5,233 nucleotides of DNA, taken from Phycisphaerae bacterium. GTDB lineage: Bacteria; Planctomycetota; Phycisphaerae; Sedimentisphaerales; Anaerobacaceae. Under the pieces are notes generated by a model. The model worked only from the letters and a program-made list of their open reading frames with translations. It was not told the origin of the DNA and did no database searches. Of the stretch, positions 4,367 through 5,233 are shown piece after piece; positions within the stretch are counted from its first letter, which is position 1, and every line of letters starts with the position of its first letter. Both the position numbers and the translations under genes were made by a program. The stretch lies in assembly GCA_030667885.1 (NCBI GenBank), contig DAOUVA010000351.1, positions 1 to 5,233 on the forward strand, in the 5' to 3' direction.

Positions 4367-5233
4367 TTATCGCTGTTCAAGCCCTCCATAAGGCTCGACA
4401 AAGGTCATTACTTCTTCATAAGTAGGCATAAAATTGGCACAACCATGTTTGGTGACAACAATCGCCCCACACGCATTGCCCATACGTGCGGACTTGTACC
4501 ACCCCCAATCTTTGACATATCCATAAAGAAATCCGGCGGCAAAGGCATCTCCGGCCCCCAGAATATTTGTCACTTCCACAGGAAAACCCGGTGCATCGAT
4601 TTGTTCGATTTTGCCCTGCTTATCCACCAGATGGACACAAACACCATGACTGCCTTTCTTTTGCAGAAGTGCCTCAGGGCCCATCGAGAGCATCTTAAGA
4701 ATCGCCTCGTCCACATCCCCCTTGACCTGGGTATCGGAAACCGAATCAGTAAGCTCTATATGACTGACATCCGTTAACATGGCGGCATTTATCTCATCTT
4801 CTGTTCCAATCACAATGTCCGCCAGACGAAGGGCCGTACGGACCACGACTCCAAACGCCCTCGGGTCGTGCCACTGGTCGGGACGAAAATCTATATCGAG
4901 AACAACTTTTGTCCCCGCCTGCCTGGCCAGTTCGGCGCCAAATAATGTCGCACTGCGACTCGGCTCCAGGGACAAATTCGTGCCGGCAAACTGAAATACT
5001 TTACTATCGGAAACCGGAGCTTCAAGAACGTCATCTATCGTCAATTCAATATCAGCACAATTATCACGATAATAAACCAGAGGAAAGCTATCAGGCGGCT
5101 CTATACCCAGAACCACAGCGCTGGAGCGTCTGCCGGGCTTATGGCAGATAAAACGCGTCTCGACGCCCTCTTCGCGCAGAAATTTCAGGATAAAATCCCC
5201 CACCGGGTCCCGGCCAAGACCTGTCAACAAGGC
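4367..5233 (-). CDS. iolC: 5-dehydro-2-deoxygluconokinase IolC, N-terminus cut by window edge
   Basis: This is a PfkB/ribokinase-family sugar kinase. In inositol catabolism IolC uses ATP to phosphorylate 2-deoxy-5-keto-D-gluconate at C6 in the cytoplasm. About 288 residues are visible. The frame is open to the window edge (GCC TTG TTG ACA at the edge reads A-L-L-T), so the TTG near 5230 is internal and not a start; about 50-60 N-terminal residues are probably missing compared with the usual ~325. Counting from that TTG, visible marks are LLTGLGRDPVGDF at the start, YYRDNCAD near 53-60, LDIDFRPDQW near 111-120, and the PfkB signature ILGAGDAFAAGFLYGY near 223-238, whose Asp (~228) is the expected catalytic base. 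The ending HGCANFMPTYEEV is typical of IolC and argues against a generic fructokinase. There is no fused C-terminal DUF2090 aldolase domain, as some IolC proteins have; the gene ends in TAA at 4367-4369. iolD follows after 111 bp. Confidence 0.93.
   Translation of the reverse strand, partial: ALLTGLGRDPVGDFILKFLREEGVETRFICHKPGRRSSAVVLGIEPPDSFPLVYYRDNCADIELTIDDVLEAPVSDSKVFQFAGTNLSLEPSRSATLFGAELARQAGTKVVLDIDFRPDQWHDPRAFGVVVRTALRLADIVIGTEDEINAAMLTDVSHIELTDSVSDTQVKGDVDEAILKMLSMGPEALLQKKGSHGVCVHLVDKQGKIEQIDAPGFPVEVTNILGAGDAFAAGFLYGYVKDWGWYKSARMGNACGAIVVTKHGCANFMPTYEEVMTFVEPYGGLEQR

Noticed and set aside
5225..5230. TTG codons as a possible start of iolC
   Set aside because: The open frame continues to the window edge, and the residues around these TTG codons match an internal stretch of PfkB kinases, so the gene is cut by the window edge rather than starting there.

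Overview
The window carries most of a bacterial myo-inositol catabolism operon, read entirely on the minus strand (from high to low coordinates). It is followed at the low-coordinate end by about 400 bases of A/C-rich repetitive intergenic DNA. The gene order in the direction of transcription is iolC (5' end cut off by the window edge at 5233), iolD, iolE and a class I (Schiff-base) aldolase of the LacD/tagatose-bisphosphate aldolase family. All three complete genes have strong Shine-Dalgarno sequences at suitable distances, and the gaps are 111, 56 and 18 bp.

The genes make a coherent pathway segment. IolE dehydrates scyllo-inosose to the cyclic dione. IolD, a ThDP enzyme, opens the ring to 5-deoxy-glucuronate. 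After isomerisation by IolB (not in the window), IolC phosphorylates 2-deoxy-5-keto-D-gluconate. The next step, cleavage to dihydroxyacetone phosphate and malonate semialdehyde, is done in Bacillus by the class II aldolase IolJ. Here the only aldolase in the visible cluster is a class I LacD-like enzyme, which makes it the natural candidate for that step. IolG, IolB, IolA, a transporter and a regulator are not visible and may lie beyond 5233 or elsewhere.

The 111-bp gap between iolC and iolD holds a good sigma70-type promoter match (TTGAAC, 17 bp, TATAAT), so iolD-iolE-aldolase may also be transcribed separately from iolC.

Bases 1-401 contain no recognisable conserved gene. They hold a tandem 21-bp repeat (188-271) that keeps a reading frame for an Asn/Lys/Gln/Pro-rich heptapeptide repeat. 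Copies of a CAAACCCAA core occur outside the array, and there are two perfect inverted repeats (39-54 and 157-170) and a short degenerate tandem repeat at the window edge. From memory, peptides of this N-K-P-N / Q-T-Q-F-K-P kind occur repeatedly between genes in Phycisphaerae-type Planctomycetes genomes. With the mid-range base composition of the operon, this suggests a planctomycete-like, possibly uncultured, host. That placement is an inference and was not checked by search.

The operon is a recognisable pathway. The parts that merit a second look are the aldolase substitution, the helically phased coding-like repeat and the internal promoter.
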